From Candidatus Delongbacteria bacterium (lineage in GTDB: Bacteria; Delongbacteria; UBA4055), in the NCBI GenBank assembly GCA_016938535.1, contig JAFGUL010000224.1:1-19139 (forward strand): a stretch of 19,139 nucleotides of DNA, given 5' to 3'. Below, piece by piece: positions 8,548 through 15,600 of the stretch (its first letter is position 1; every line of letters begins with the position of its first letter). The notes beneath the pieces are model-generated. The model was not told the DNA's origin. It worked only from the letters and a program-made list of their open reading frames with translations, and did no database searches. The position numbers were made by a program, and so were the translations under genes.

Positions 8548-8922
8548 TTAATTTAATATTATCTGAAGTCCGGGAACCAGTTTCCTGACTGATTCGAGAA
8601 ATTCCTCGAAATTATCAGGTCTGATATTAGAGCCGTATGATCTTAGTTTGAGTTTTCCCACTTCGATATTGATACTCCAGCTGGCACCGTCTGATGATGA
8701 CTTATCGACATACTCCTTTTTCCATACCCATATCTTTAGCCTGACTGTTTCCTTCCAGAACCTGTCCCAGTCTTCTCCTGAAGGATCTCTCGTTATTTCC
8801 TCTGTCGGTCTTGTTGAGTGGTACAAAAGTTTACCGTCGCGTAAAAGAAGCGTAAAAGACCTTCCGTAGAAAGATGATATTGTTAATCTGAATACTTCCG
8901 GTAAACTGACATTCGAACTCAT
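8548..8922 (-). CDS. Small protein of unknown function upstream of the cyclase
   Basis: I do not recognise this family with confidence. The chosen start is the ATG at 8922 (124 residues). A GAGG site lies 8 nt upstream, and the candidate promoter would start transcripts near 8947. A TTG at 8943 in the same frame has no ribosome site and would leave almost no leader. The protein is soluble and mixed alpha/beta, with no signal or membrane segment. Features are a basic, tryptophan-rich middle (RLKIWVWKKEYVD) and a C-terminal half of the type W-x-I-x-I-x-x-G-x-x-x-x-x-S-x-G-x-N-x-x-P-x-x-F-x-x-F. That pattern resembles one I associate with many small hypothetical proteins. It is 21 nt upstream of the cyclase gene and probably co-translated with it, so it could be a regulator or partner, but nothing in the sequence proves that. 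Confidence 0.75.
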   Translation of the reverse strand: MSSNVSLPEVFRLTISSFYGRSFTLLLRDGKLLYHSTRPTEEITRDPSGEDWDRFWKETVRLKIWVWKKEYVDKSSSDGASWSINIEVGKLKLRSYGSNIRPDNFEEFLESVRKLVPGLQIILN

Positions 8923-8953
8923 TGATTCCGCCTCACGATTCAACTCAGTATAT

Positions 8954-8982
8954 AATATATCCTATACTTTGCAGTATCACAA
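8954..8982 (-). promoter_or_regulatory. Candidate promoter of the small-protein/cyclase/fibre operon
   Basis: On the minus strand TTGTGA (8977-8982) is followed after exactly 17 nt by TATATT (8954-8959). The stretch just upstream of the -35 is entirely A/T. Predicted transcription would begin near 8947, giving a leader of about 25 nt to the ATG at 8922. This assumes a housekeeping sigma factor with the common consensus. Confidence 0.5.
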
Positions 8983-8989
8983 GTGTAAA

Positions 8990-9005
8990 ATTAATATTTA
9001 TTAAT
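8990..9005 (-). terminator. Weak AT-only inverted repeat after recJ
   Basis: A perfect 7-bp inverted repeat (ATTAATA, AA, TATTAAT) starts 6 nt after the recJ stop and is followed on the minus strand by four T residues. The stem has no G-C pair, so it would be a poor intrinsic terminator. It could instead serve as an AT-rich upstream element of the promoter just beyond it. Confidence 0.25.
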
Positions 9006-9010
9006 GGTTT

Positions 9011-10771
9011 CTAGGTGCTTATGTCCTGAAGTTTAAGCTGTATATATGACTTATTATTCCATGTATTTTCTTCAATGTAATATGCAATATGAAGACCGGT
9101 TCTGAGATCATTGATCATATCGAATTTATCTGCCATGTTGAATCCGATCGTATCGAAAACCTTATTTCCCTGCCTGATCTTCATTTTTAGATGATTCTCC
9201 CTCGTTTTTGATCTCTGATTATTGAAATCAGACCTGTTGCCGACAATTCTCGGTTCTCCGGCTATTTCAACATTTCCTGTTGCAAAAACAGGCTGTTCAT
9301 TAGCGGGTCCGAACGGTTCGAACATTTTGAGTTTTTCTATCAGTTCGTCGTTAATATCGGCAAAATCTATTTTGAGATCGATCTTTAAAACCTGCTCGAA
9401 ATCTTTTTTTGGTATCGTAGTAGATATTATTTCATTGAATTTGGCTTTGAAAGCCGGGATCTTCGAGCTTTCTATTTCAAACCCTGCGGCATAGTTATGG
9501 CCGCCGAAATTCTCTTTTTCAAGCAGATTCAATTTGTAGCACTCAGTCAGAACATCGTAGATATTAACTCCGGGAATTGAACGGCATGAACCCTTACCTG
9601 TCCCGTTCGTAATAGAAATTACAACACTGGGACGGTAGTATTTTTCCACCAGTCTCGATGCGACTATACCTATTACTCCTACATGCCAATTCTCTTTGGA
9701 AACTACTATCGCCTTATCGTAATCCGGATCGAAATTCTCTCTGTCTTCAACGATCTTAATAGCTTCTTTCAAAGTTTCTGTGTCGAATTCTCTCCTTCTT
9801 TTATTCTCGAATTCAAGTTCCTCGACAATTGTTTCAGCTTCTGCGGGATCGTTGCTCAAAAGCAGTCTTACAGCCCTGTTCGCGTCCCCCATTCTGCCTA
9901 CGGCATTAAGCCTGGGTGCCAGACCGAAGAGTATGTTACTGACCTTAACGCTTTTTCGGTAGAAGTTGAGCTTCTTGAGAAGAGACGAAATTCCGATATT
10001 TTTGCAGTTCTCGAGATATTTGAGACCTTCTGAAACTATTTTTCTGTTCTCTCCGGTCAAAGGAACGATATCTGCAGCAGTCCCGATCGTAACAATATCT
10101 ATAAATTCCGAAATTATGTTCGAAGGCATTTCGTTTCTCATCAGAATTCCCTGAATAAGCTTGAAAGCCACTCCTACACCTGCAAGATGCTTGAAAGGGT
10201 AGGTACAGTCGGGTCTTTTCGGATCTATAATTGCACTTGCGTCCGGTAACTCCCTGTCAGGCTCATGGTGATCCGTTATGATTATATCCACACCTAAGGT
10301 CTTTGCGTATTCAACCTCGTTTACAGAAGTAATTCCGCAATCAACTGTTATTATGAGAGATATGCCTTTTTCGTGAGCTTCCTTAACTCCGGCTTTGCTT
10401 AAACCGTAGCCGTCAAATTCTCTGTTGGGTATAACATAGTCTGCCTTGATCCCGAGCCACTTAACGAAGAACAGACATAAAAGACCTGTAGATGTTATTC
10501 CGTCAACATCGTAATCTCCCCATATCTGAATCTTCTCGCGATTTATCAGAGCTTCTGTTATTCTGTCAACCGCCCTGTCCATATCCTTCAAAAGAAAAGG
10601 ACCGTGGTAATGCGCTCTTTCAGGGTAAAGAAAAGATTCTATCTCTTCCTTGTTTGTCAGACCTCTGACAGCTAAAAGTCTGACGACCGTTTCCGGCAGT
10701 CCCGTTGAATTTTTAAGCTCTTCAATTTTTTGAGAATCTAACTCATTCGGATATTCCCATATTTTTTCCAA
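9011..10771 (-). CDS. recJ: Single-stranded-DNA-specific 5'-3' exonuclease RecJ
   Basis: The 586-residue length fits bacterial RecJ. The DHH phosphoesterase core is complete: GDYDVDG at 85-91 (D86, D88, D90), TVDCG with D144, DHH at 167-169, the AIIDP motif at 180-184 and HLAGVG at 195-200. A DHHA1 and OB-like C-terminal part follows (VIGIVASRL, GKGSCRS, GGHNYAAG, then FEPFGPANEQPVF). RecJ uses Mn/Mg ions to degrade single strands in recombination repair (RecF pathway), mismatch repair and base excision repair in the cytoplasm. The start is TTG, with an AGG site about 6 nt upstream. An in-frame TAA lies about seven codons before it and no ATG intervenes. The gene begins 39 nt after the preceding secreted-protein gene and may share its transcript. 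Confidence 0.95.
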   Translation of the reverse strand: MEKIWEYPNELDSQKIEELKNSTGLPETVVRLLAVRGLTNKEEIESFLYPERAHYHGPFLLKDMDRAVDRITEALINREKIQIWGDYDVDGITSTGLLCLFFVKWLGIKADYVIPNREFDGYGLSKAGVKEAHEKGISLIITVDCGITSVNEVEYAKTLGVDIIITDHHEPDRELPDASAIIDPKRPDCTYPFKHLAGVGVAFKLIQGILMRNEMPSNIISEFIDIVTIGTAADIVPLTGENRKIVSEGLKYLENCKNIGISSLLKKLNFYRKSVKVSNILFGLAPRLNAVGRMGDANRAVRLLLSNDPAEAETIVEELEFENKRRREFDTETLKEAIKIVEDRENFDPDYDKAIVVSKENWHVGVIGIVASRLVEKYYRPSVVISITNGTGKGSCRSIPGVNIYDVLTECYKLNLLEKENFGGHNYAAGFEIESSKIPAFKAKFNEIISTTIPKKDFEQVLKIDLKIDFADINDELIEKLKMFEPFGPANEQPVFATGNVEIAGEPRIVGNRSDFNNQRSKTRENHLKMKIRQGNKVFDTIGFNMADKFDMINDLRTGLHIAYYIEENTWNNKSYIQLKLQDIST

Positions 10772-10810
10772 TTTATGCCTGATTTTATATTAAGATTTAA
10801 AAAATACATT

Positions 10811-11593
10811 TTAACCTTTCACTTCTTTAACTTTAAAGCCTGAAAGAGTTTTTTCAAAAATACCATCGTCAAAATCCTGATCAATAACAAGTTTTCTTAC
10901 ATTATATTCGATCTTGACCGTCTGCATAGTTTCGTGTTTTCTCAGGAACATATTCAACTCATTTCCTTCATCATCGACCCAGATCCATTCCAGATACTTC
11001 ACGGCTTTTCTTTCTAAAGCTTCAGTGGCTGCGGCGATCTCCATGTCCTTATCCTCCTTAGCCATATCGCTGTTCTCGATTTCTGTGATATAAGCCTGGG
11101 TCTGATCTTCATCGACAGGATCAAGGTAAAGATAAGCATAAATATGAGCTTTCCGTTTAACGCCGTCCAAAGTAGTAAGCATTACTTTTCTTACAAGTTT
11201 TGCATTGTAGAACTGAAAATTAGGTTCTTCGGTAGTGTAATTGTCAAATATCTGTTCCGAAGGGATATTCGTGGCATCCCAAGCAAAGTTTAAACCGAAA
11301 TCCAGAGTATAGTGTCTCCCCTTATGCTTCAATTTTCCGTACTTTTCTATCAGATAATTATCCTTATCCGGTTCTTCGATCATAAGATAAGAGTTTTCAG
11401 GTACATTGACCCATATCTTCTGAACAGATTTGTACTTTTTTAACATATCGGAATTTTCATCAACATTCCTGATAAGCTGCTCTTCACCTTCAAAACGAAC
11501 CTTCTCTATTTCTATGTAGAGAGTTTTGAAAGGCACTTTACAGTACAAAGTCACCATGAGAAAAAAGTATGTGAGTAATGCTATCTTTTTCAT
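10811..11593 (-). CDS. Secreted protein of unknown function, possibly LolA-like fold
   Basis: This is a 260-residue protein starting at an ATG with a weak AGAGAAG site. Residues 1-19 are a Sec-type signal peptide (MKKIALLTYFFLMVTLYC). The terminal cysteine is not in a lipobox (preceded by Leu-Tyr), so lipid modification is doubtful. The mature part is rich in alternating charged and hydrophobic stretches typical of a beta-sandwich. It ends with a strand pattern plus DFDDGIFEKTLSGFKVKEV, reminiscent of the C-terminus of LolA/LppX-type outer-membrane lipoprotein-sorting proteins. A helical, charged insertion occurs around 175-200. That fold assignment is a low-confidence impression. The gene starts 25 nt after the end of rnpB and precedes recJ by 39 nt, so it probably shares a transcript with one or both. 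Confidence 0.7.
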   Translation of the reverse strand: MKKIALLTYFFLMVTLYCKVPFKTLYIEIEKVRFEGEEQLIRNVDENSDMLKKYKSVQKIWVNVPENSYLMIEEPDKDNYLIEKYGKLKHKGRHYTLDFGLNFAWDATNIPSEQIFDNYTTEEPNFQFYNAKLVRKVMLTTLDGVKRKAHIYAYLYLDPVDEDQTQAYITEIENSDMAKEDKDMEIAAATEALERKAVKYLEWIWVDDEGNELNMFLRKHETMQTVKIEYNVRKLVIDQDFDDGIFEKTLSGFKVKEVKG

Positions 11594-11618
11594 AATAGCT
11601 TCTCTTTAAATTAAATTT

Positions 11619-11956
11619 TAAGCCGGTCTGTAAGCCGAATTCTGTCTGAATGGTCATTTATCTGATGCAACCTACCCTTCTTCCCGTGCTTTCGCACTCG
11701 GACGGACAGCCCTCAAAGAAAGATTTATTTGGTCTTGCGCCGGATGGGGTTTGCCTAGCCGGTACTCCTTACGGGATACCGCGGTGCGCTCTTACCGCAC
11801 CTTTTCACCCTTACCCGGAATAAATCCGGGCGGTTTGTTTTCTGCTGCACTTTCCGTAGCATCACTGCTCCCTGCCGTTAGCAGGCATCCTGTCCTGCGG
11901 CGTTCGGACTTTCCTCATCCCGGATCTCTCCGGAACGCGACCATCCGACCGGCTTA
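11619..11956 (-). ncRNA. rnpB: RNase P RNA (bacterial type A-like)
   Basis: This is the catalytic RNA that removes 5' leaders from pre-tRNAs. A 10-bp P1 helix closes the molecule: TAAGCCGGTC at the 5' end (11947-11956) pairs with GACCGGCTTA at the 3' end (11619-11628). The conserved P4 5' strand GAGGAAAGTCCG is at 11905-11916, and the P4 3' strand in ACAGAATTCGGCTTA is at 11631-11645. The invariant AGGGTGAAA...GGTGCGGTAAGAGCGCACC core is present around 11785-11815, as are the GCAAGACCAAATA segment and GATAAATGA before the 3' core. A GGTAGG sequence matches the loop that binds tRNA 3' CCA. The length, about 338 nt, is normal. It lies 16 nt after the zinc-ribbon gene, with no convincing promoter of its own and no clear intrinsic terminator after P1. 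End positions are accurate to a few nt. Confidence 0.96.
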
Positions 11957-11972
11957 TTTCAATGAACGAATT

Positions 11973-12689
11973 TTATGTTTCATAATACAGTATTCTGCTG
12001 CATGCATCACACTGTACGATCGAGTCGGCTCTTCTGAGTTCCGAAAGCTTTTGTGACGGCAAAACAGTAAAACATCCGCCGCAATGTCCTTCGTTAGCAG
12101 GCACAACTGCAAGCCGGCCTTTAGAGCCATAGACTCTAAGGTATAGATTATATAAAGGTTTCTCGATTTTCGCAACTAATAAATTTCTTTTTTCTTTGAG
12201 GTTTTTCTCTTCTTCCTGAGTGTCGTTGAGTTTTTGCTCGAGCTCGGTCTCTTTTTCTGCCAGAGTGGATTTTCTTGATGCAAGTATCCTTGTCTTGTTT
12301 TCAAAGTTCTCTTTTCCTGAAGTAAGATTTTCCGCAAGGTCCTTTATCCTGTCTTCCTCCTCTATCACAAGACTTTCCCTGAAATCGATCTCTTTAATAA
12401 GCGCTTCGTATTCTTTATTGTTCGTAACCATGTTTCTCTGATTCTTATATTTTTCGAGAAGTATCTTTGATTTCTCAATTGTGCTCTTGGATTCTCTCAG
12501 TGATTCTGCAAGCTCATTATTTGTATTATCCAGTTCGGATACTTCATTTTCTATCAGTGAAATCTCGGCTTTCAGCTCTTCAACTATATATGGAAGGTTC
12601 CCTCTGGATTTTTCGATCATGTTGATCTTGGTATCGATACTTTGAAGTTCTGATAATTTTCTGATCTTGTCCTGCATACTTTCCTGCAT
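11973..12689 (-). CDS. Coiled-coil C4-type zinc-ribbon protein
   Basis: This 238-residue protein consists of a long coiled coil (about residues 5-180, heptads rich in E, K, L and N) and a C-terminal zinc ribbon with two CxxC pairs, C203/C206 and C227/C230. This matches the family usually annotated as a C4-type zinc-ribbon domain protein (COG1579). That family may bind nucleic acid, but its molecular role is not settled. The ATG has an AGGAGAAG site upstream. Spacing is 12 nt after the Nif3 gene and 16 nt before rnpB. To my knowledge, a Nif3 gene, a gene of this family and rnpB recur as neighbours in several distant phyla, which hints at a link to RNA metabolism. That link is inference. Confidence 0.9.
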   Translation of the reverse strand: MQESMQDKIRKLSELQSIDTKINMIEKSRGNLPYIVEELKAEISLIENEVSELDNTNNELAESLRESKSTIEKSKILLEKYKNQRNMVTNNKEYEALIKEIDFRESLVIEEEDRIKDLAENLTSGKENFENKTRILASRKSTLAEKETELEQKLNDTQEEEKNLKEKRNLLVAKIEKPLYNLYLRVYGSKGRLAVVPANEGHCGGCFTVLPSQKLSELRRADSIVQCDACSRILYYET

Positions 12690-12701
12690 TGTCTTCTCCT
12701 T

Positions 12702-13829
12702 TTATATTTCCGTCAGAGCCTTAACAACATCCGTATCTGTTTCGGATTCATATACTCTCAACCCTGATACATTCGGCTCTAAATTTTCTTTTAGTCCTTT
12801 TTTCGCAAATTGTTCCGTTGCGTGGTGTGTAGCATCAATAATATTTATAAAATAAGACGCTTCCTGATAGACATGATGATTGAACTCTGAAGTAATTATA
12901 GCTCCGGCTCCGTTTTTCATTGCAGCCTTCCATGACGATGAACCGCTTCCTCCGCAGACAGCTACACTGCTTATCTTCATTTCAGCGTCCTTTACCGCGA
13001 TCCTCAAGGTTCCGGTTTTGAGTTTATCTGAAACTGTCTGCGCCAGTTCTTTAAGAGTCATTCCTTTTTCCGTATCCGCGATAGCTCCCAGGCCGAAATT
13101 ACCTGAAACATTACAGAGTGGATAAAGATCTATCACCGGTTCCTCGTAAGGATGTGCTGATTTCACAGCTGAGGCTACCTTATCTTTATTCCATTCCTGC
13201 ACGACAGTTTCAATTCTGATCTCTTTTACAGACTCGATCTTACTTTCTTTTCCGACGAAAGGAACTGTTCCCGGACCGGGTCTGAAATTTCCCGTTCCTG
13301 GCGTAGAGAAATAACAGTGATCGTACCTTCCGATCGTTGCGCCGCCTTCGGAATCTATTGCCTTCATAATGCCTTCTTCTGAACCTTCAGGGCAAAAGGC
13401 GACCAGCTTATAGAGTTCATTTATTTCAACATCTTTTATTTCGGTTATCGGTGTCAGCGGTCTGATATTTTTCAGACCCAGCTCTCTCGCTAAAAGAAAG
13501 CTTACGCCTTCTTTCGCAAGGTCGTAGTTCGTATGAAACGATATAAGTGAAATGTCATTTTTTACAAGGAAGCGAATAATGTCTGAATAATAATCACCTT
13601 CGACAAGATCAGTGACAGGTTTTTTGAAAAGAGGGTGATGAGAAACGATCAGATTGCAGCCTTTCTCTTTTGCCTCCTCAGCGACTTGAAGAGTGGGATT
13701 AAGTGCGGTAAGTATTCCTGTAACTTTAGAATCCATATCACCTACGAGCAAACCTGACGGGTCATTCTTCCATTTAACTGAAGTAACTATTTTGCTGTTA
13801 AGTATTTTAAGAACTTCTGACACTTTCAT
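12702..13829 (-). CDS. Nif3-like dinuclear metal-centre hexameric protein
   Basis: This 375-residue protein of the Nif3/YbgI/YqfO family is often mislabelled GTP cyclohydrolase 1 type 2. Metal ligands are visible: H64 and H65 in VSHHPLFKK, D103 in FHTNYDLAKEG, and H335 with E339 in ATHHATEQF. Residues about 125-235 form the extra domain (PII-like in B. cereus YqfO) that separates long members from the roughly 250-residue YbgI type. The family forms toroidal hexamers with two metal ions per subunit. Its substrate is unknown. The ATG is preceded by GGAG. Its leader contains the terminator of the upstream tRNA gene, and it is followed after 12 nt by the zinc-ribbon gene. Confidence 0.93.
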   Translation of the reverse strand: MKVSEVLKILNSKIVTSVKWKNDPSGLLVGDMDSKVTGILTALNPTLQVAEEAKEKGCNLIVSHHPLFKKPVTDLVEGDYYSDIIRFLVKNDISLISFHTNYDLAKEGVSFLLARELGLKNIRPLTPITEIKDVEINELYKLVAFCPEGSEEGIMKAIDSEGGATIGRYDHCYFSTPGTGNFRPGPGTVPFVGKESKIESVKEIRIETVVQEWNKDKVASAVKSAHPYEEPVIDLYPLCNVSGNFGLGAIADTEKGMTLKELAQTVSDKLKTGTLRIAVKDAEMKISSVAVCGGSGSSSWKAAMKNGAGAIITSEFNHHVYQEASYFINIIDATHHATEQFAKKGLKENLEPNVSGLRVYESETDTDVVKALTEI

Positions 13830-13844
13830 ATTATTACTGCTCCA

Positions 13845-13872
13845 AATTACAAAAATTGGCGCGTTGCGCCAA
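13845..13872 (-). terminator. Intrinsic terminator of the CAU tRNA gene
   Basis: Read on the minus strand, TTGGCGC-AAC-GCGCCAA makes a perfect 7-bp, GC-rich hairpin (13856-13872) followed directly by TTTTTGTAATTT. It starts 12 nt after the tRNA 3' end and finishes about 16 nt before the nif3 ATG, so it ends the tRNA transcript while lying in the nif3 leader. Confidence 0.8.
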
Positions 13873-13884
13873 CCTTTAATTTTG

Positions 13885-13958
13885 TGGGGGTACAGGGACT
13901 TGAACCCCGGACCAACAGATTATGAGTCTGCTGCTCTAACCGACTGAGCTATACCCCC
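13885..13958 (-). tRNA. tRNA with CAU anticodon (elongator Met, or Ile2 after lysidine modification)
   Basis: This 74-nt gene folds as a full cloverleaf. The acceptor stem GGGGGTA/TACCCCC has no mismatch. The D arm is GCTC...GAGC, the anticodon stem GCAGA/TCTGT, and the loop CTCATAA has anticodon CAT. The T stem is CGGGG/CCCTG with one G-U pair, and the T loop is TTCAAGT. The discriminator is A. CCA is not encoded, since the next bases are CAA, so a CCA-adding enzyme is needed. The variable region TTGGTC and T loop TTCAAGT look more like E. coli tRNA-Ile2 than its elongator tRNA-Met, so the amino acid is uncertain. It is not an initiator tRNA, because the first base pair is a normal G-C. Confidence 0.95.
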
Positions 13959-13962
13959 GGTG

Positions 13963-13976
13963 CCTGCATTTGCAGG
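13963..13976 (-). other. Hairpin in the tRNA 5' leader
   Basis: CCTGCAAATGCAGG is a perfect 5-6 bp hairpin placed at or just after the predicted transcription start. Four nt separate it from the first tRNA base, so it would be the 5' leader removed by RNase P. No T-run follows it on the minus strand, so it is not a murJ terminator. Confidence 0.5.
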
Positions 13977-13982
13977 TTAGCA

Positions 13983-14011
13983 AATATAAGACTAATGAGA
14001 AAAATTGTCAA
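13983..14011 (-). promoter_or_regulatory. Promoter of the CAU tRNA gene
   Basis: On the minus strand a perfect TTGACA (14006-14011) and a TATATT (13983-13988) are separated by exactly 17 nt. The -10 continues as TATATTTG, which also fits the TAnnTTTG element used in Bacteroidota. The predicted start is near 13977, about 19 nt before the tRNA. This is the best promoter in the window. Confidence 0.75.
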
Positions 14012-14043
14012 GATTTTTTACGGGAATATTTAACTGCCGGATT

Positions 14044-15594
14044 CTATTTATAAACCCTGTTCAAAACGGCAAAGACTCCGGTTACTGTCAAAGCTTTTAT
14101 CGCGCCTAAAGTCAGTATGTTGAAAATGCCTTCGAACAAATTAATATCCGAAATATATGCCGATCTTAAAATAAAGATAAGAAGAATCCCGGTCAATACT
14201 GAAACAATATTCCCTTTTGAGAAAAATATCGTGCGCCCCGTAATGAGAAGATCCTTCATCTCCTCTTTTATATACGAATTAAGCCTGATCATATTATAAT
14301 AGAAAGCTAAAGATGTTGCGAGAGCGACTCCCGCATGACCGAGTGAAGTATAGACTGCGAGTACATAGGAAAGTACAATATTTATCCCTGCGCTTATGAC
14401 CGATACTTTAAGTGAATGAATATTCTTGCTGACGAGAGAAAGCACCCTCATGTAATAGCCTGCGAAGCTGATGGGAATGAGGCCGAGGGAATACATGATG
14501 AAGGCCTGCGAGGTCATCTTTAAAGAATCAGCATCGAAAGCTCCTCTTTGGTAAATAACCGATACGATCTCGTCCGAGGCAGCAATGCAGATCACGGTGA
14601 CCGGAACAAGTATTTTAAAATAAATCCTGTTGCCTTTTTCGTACAGTTCGGTGAATTTTTCAGAGTCATTTGTACTTTTGAGCCTGTTCAGCATCGGATT
14701 TATTCCGCGTGTTATCGGTAAAGATATTATTGCGAAAGGAAGCTGAAAAAGTCTCTGGGAATAGAAAAGCGAGGATGCCGAACCCGTTATCAGCCAGGTT
14801 GCTATGAGCCTGTCGAAAAATTCCGCGCTCTTGTTGAAAAGTGCGTTCAAGGTAATTATCTTTGATTCCCGCTTTATGACTTTGTAATCGTTCGATCCGT
14901 CCGTAAATGCGGGAGAGTATTTTATCCCGGTCTCGTTTTTAAATTTTTTCGACATGAGGAACGGGAGATGCACGGCGAACTGAAGAAAAGCTCCGAGAAG
15001 ATATCCTGCTGCTATTGAATAATCGCCTATGAGAGGTTTCAGCCATACTATTCCCGCGATCACGCCTACGCTGAGCATGATCGGCGCAAAACCGAAGATC
15101 CAGTTCCGCTCGAAGAAATTCAGCAGGCTTCCCACAAAGGCTGCAAGGCCGATAAAAAGCATGAACGGTATAAGTATGAAGATCAGTTTGAGCGAAAGAT
15201 CATAATCGAAAGCTGCATCGGGATTGAAGTATTTCAGAACTATAAATATCAGCGGGGTTATGAAGTACATTACCGCCGTTATGACCTGCAGAGCAACGAA
15301 GAACCAGTTGAAGATCACCGATAAGAACTTCCATGAACCTTCGACCTCTCCCCTGTCGTATTTTGTCTTGAAAGGAGGCATGAAAGCTCTTTCTACCATA
15401 TCCTCTCCAAGAACCTGCCTGAAAAGATTAGGAAATATCAGTGCGAAGGAAAATGCGTCCGCGGTCTTTGAAGTTCCGAAGAACCATGCAACCACCATTT
15501 CACGAACAAATCCAAATATCCTTGATACGAAAGTACCGGAGAATATTTTAAAAATATTACTTCTTATACGCGTATTCTCTTCTTTTGCTGTCAT
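14044..15594 (-). CDS. murJ: Lipid II flippase MurJ
   Basis: This 516-residue polytopic inner-membrane protein of the MurJ/MviN (MOP exporter) family has about 13-14 hydrophobic segments. It flips the peptidoglycan precursor lipid II to the periplasm. Residues matching those essential in E. coli MurJ are all present with the same spacing: R25 and R31 (SRIFGFVRE), D46 (TADAF), R59 (NLFRQ), E64 and R281 (YSQRLFQLP). The ATG is 6 nt after the TauE/SafE stop, and the AGG of its ribosome site overlaps that stop. It is the last gene of a four-gene run and is followed by the tRNA promoter, with no obvious terminator in between. A peptidoglycan cell wall is implied. Confidence 0.96.
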   Translation of the reverse strand: MTAKEENTRIRSNIFKIFSGTFVSRIFGFVREMVVAWFFGTSKTADAFSFALIFPNLFRQVLGEDMVERAFMPPFKTKYDRGEVEGSWKFLSVIFNWFFVALQVITAVMYFITPLIFIVLKYFNPDAAFDYDLSLKLIFILIPFMLFIGLAAFVGSLLNFFERNWIFGFAPIMLSVGVIAGIVWLKPLIGDYSIAAGYLLGAFLQFAVHLPFLMSKKFKNETGIKYSPAFTDGSNDYKVIKRESKIITLNALFNKSAEFFDRLIATWLITGSASSLFYSQRLFQLPFAIISLPITRGINPMLNRLKSTNDSEKFTELYEKGNRIYFKILVPVTVICIAASDEIVSVIYQRGAFDADSLKMTSQAFIMYSLGLIPISFAGYYMRVLSLVSKNIHSLKVSVISAGINIVLSYVLAVYTSLGHAGVALATSLAFYYNMIRLNSYIKEEMKDLLITGRTIFFSKGNIVSVLTGILLIFILRSAYISDINLFEGIFNILTLGAIKALTVTGVFAVLNRVYK

Positions 15595-15600
15595 TCTTAC

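Noticed and set aside
11537..11593. Lipoprotein signal at Leu-Tyr-Cys in the secreted protein before recJ
   Set aside because: Tyrosine directly before the cysteine does not fit a lipobox, so an ordinary signal peptide is the safer reading.
11751..12056. Plus-strand open frame across the RNase P region
   Set aside because: It lies antisense to the conserved core of rnpB and the zinc-ribbon C-terminus. The nucleotide conservation is explained by the RNA.
13845..13872. Promoter for nif3 using TTGGCG and TAATTT with 17-nt spacing
   Set aside because: The -10 matches the consensus at only three of six positions, and both elements are explained by the hairpin and T-run of the terminator.
13963..13976. 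Intrinsic terminator for murJ
   Set aside because: The hairpin has a short stem, is followed by CACCGGGGG rather than a T-run, and lies downstream of the tRNA promoter.
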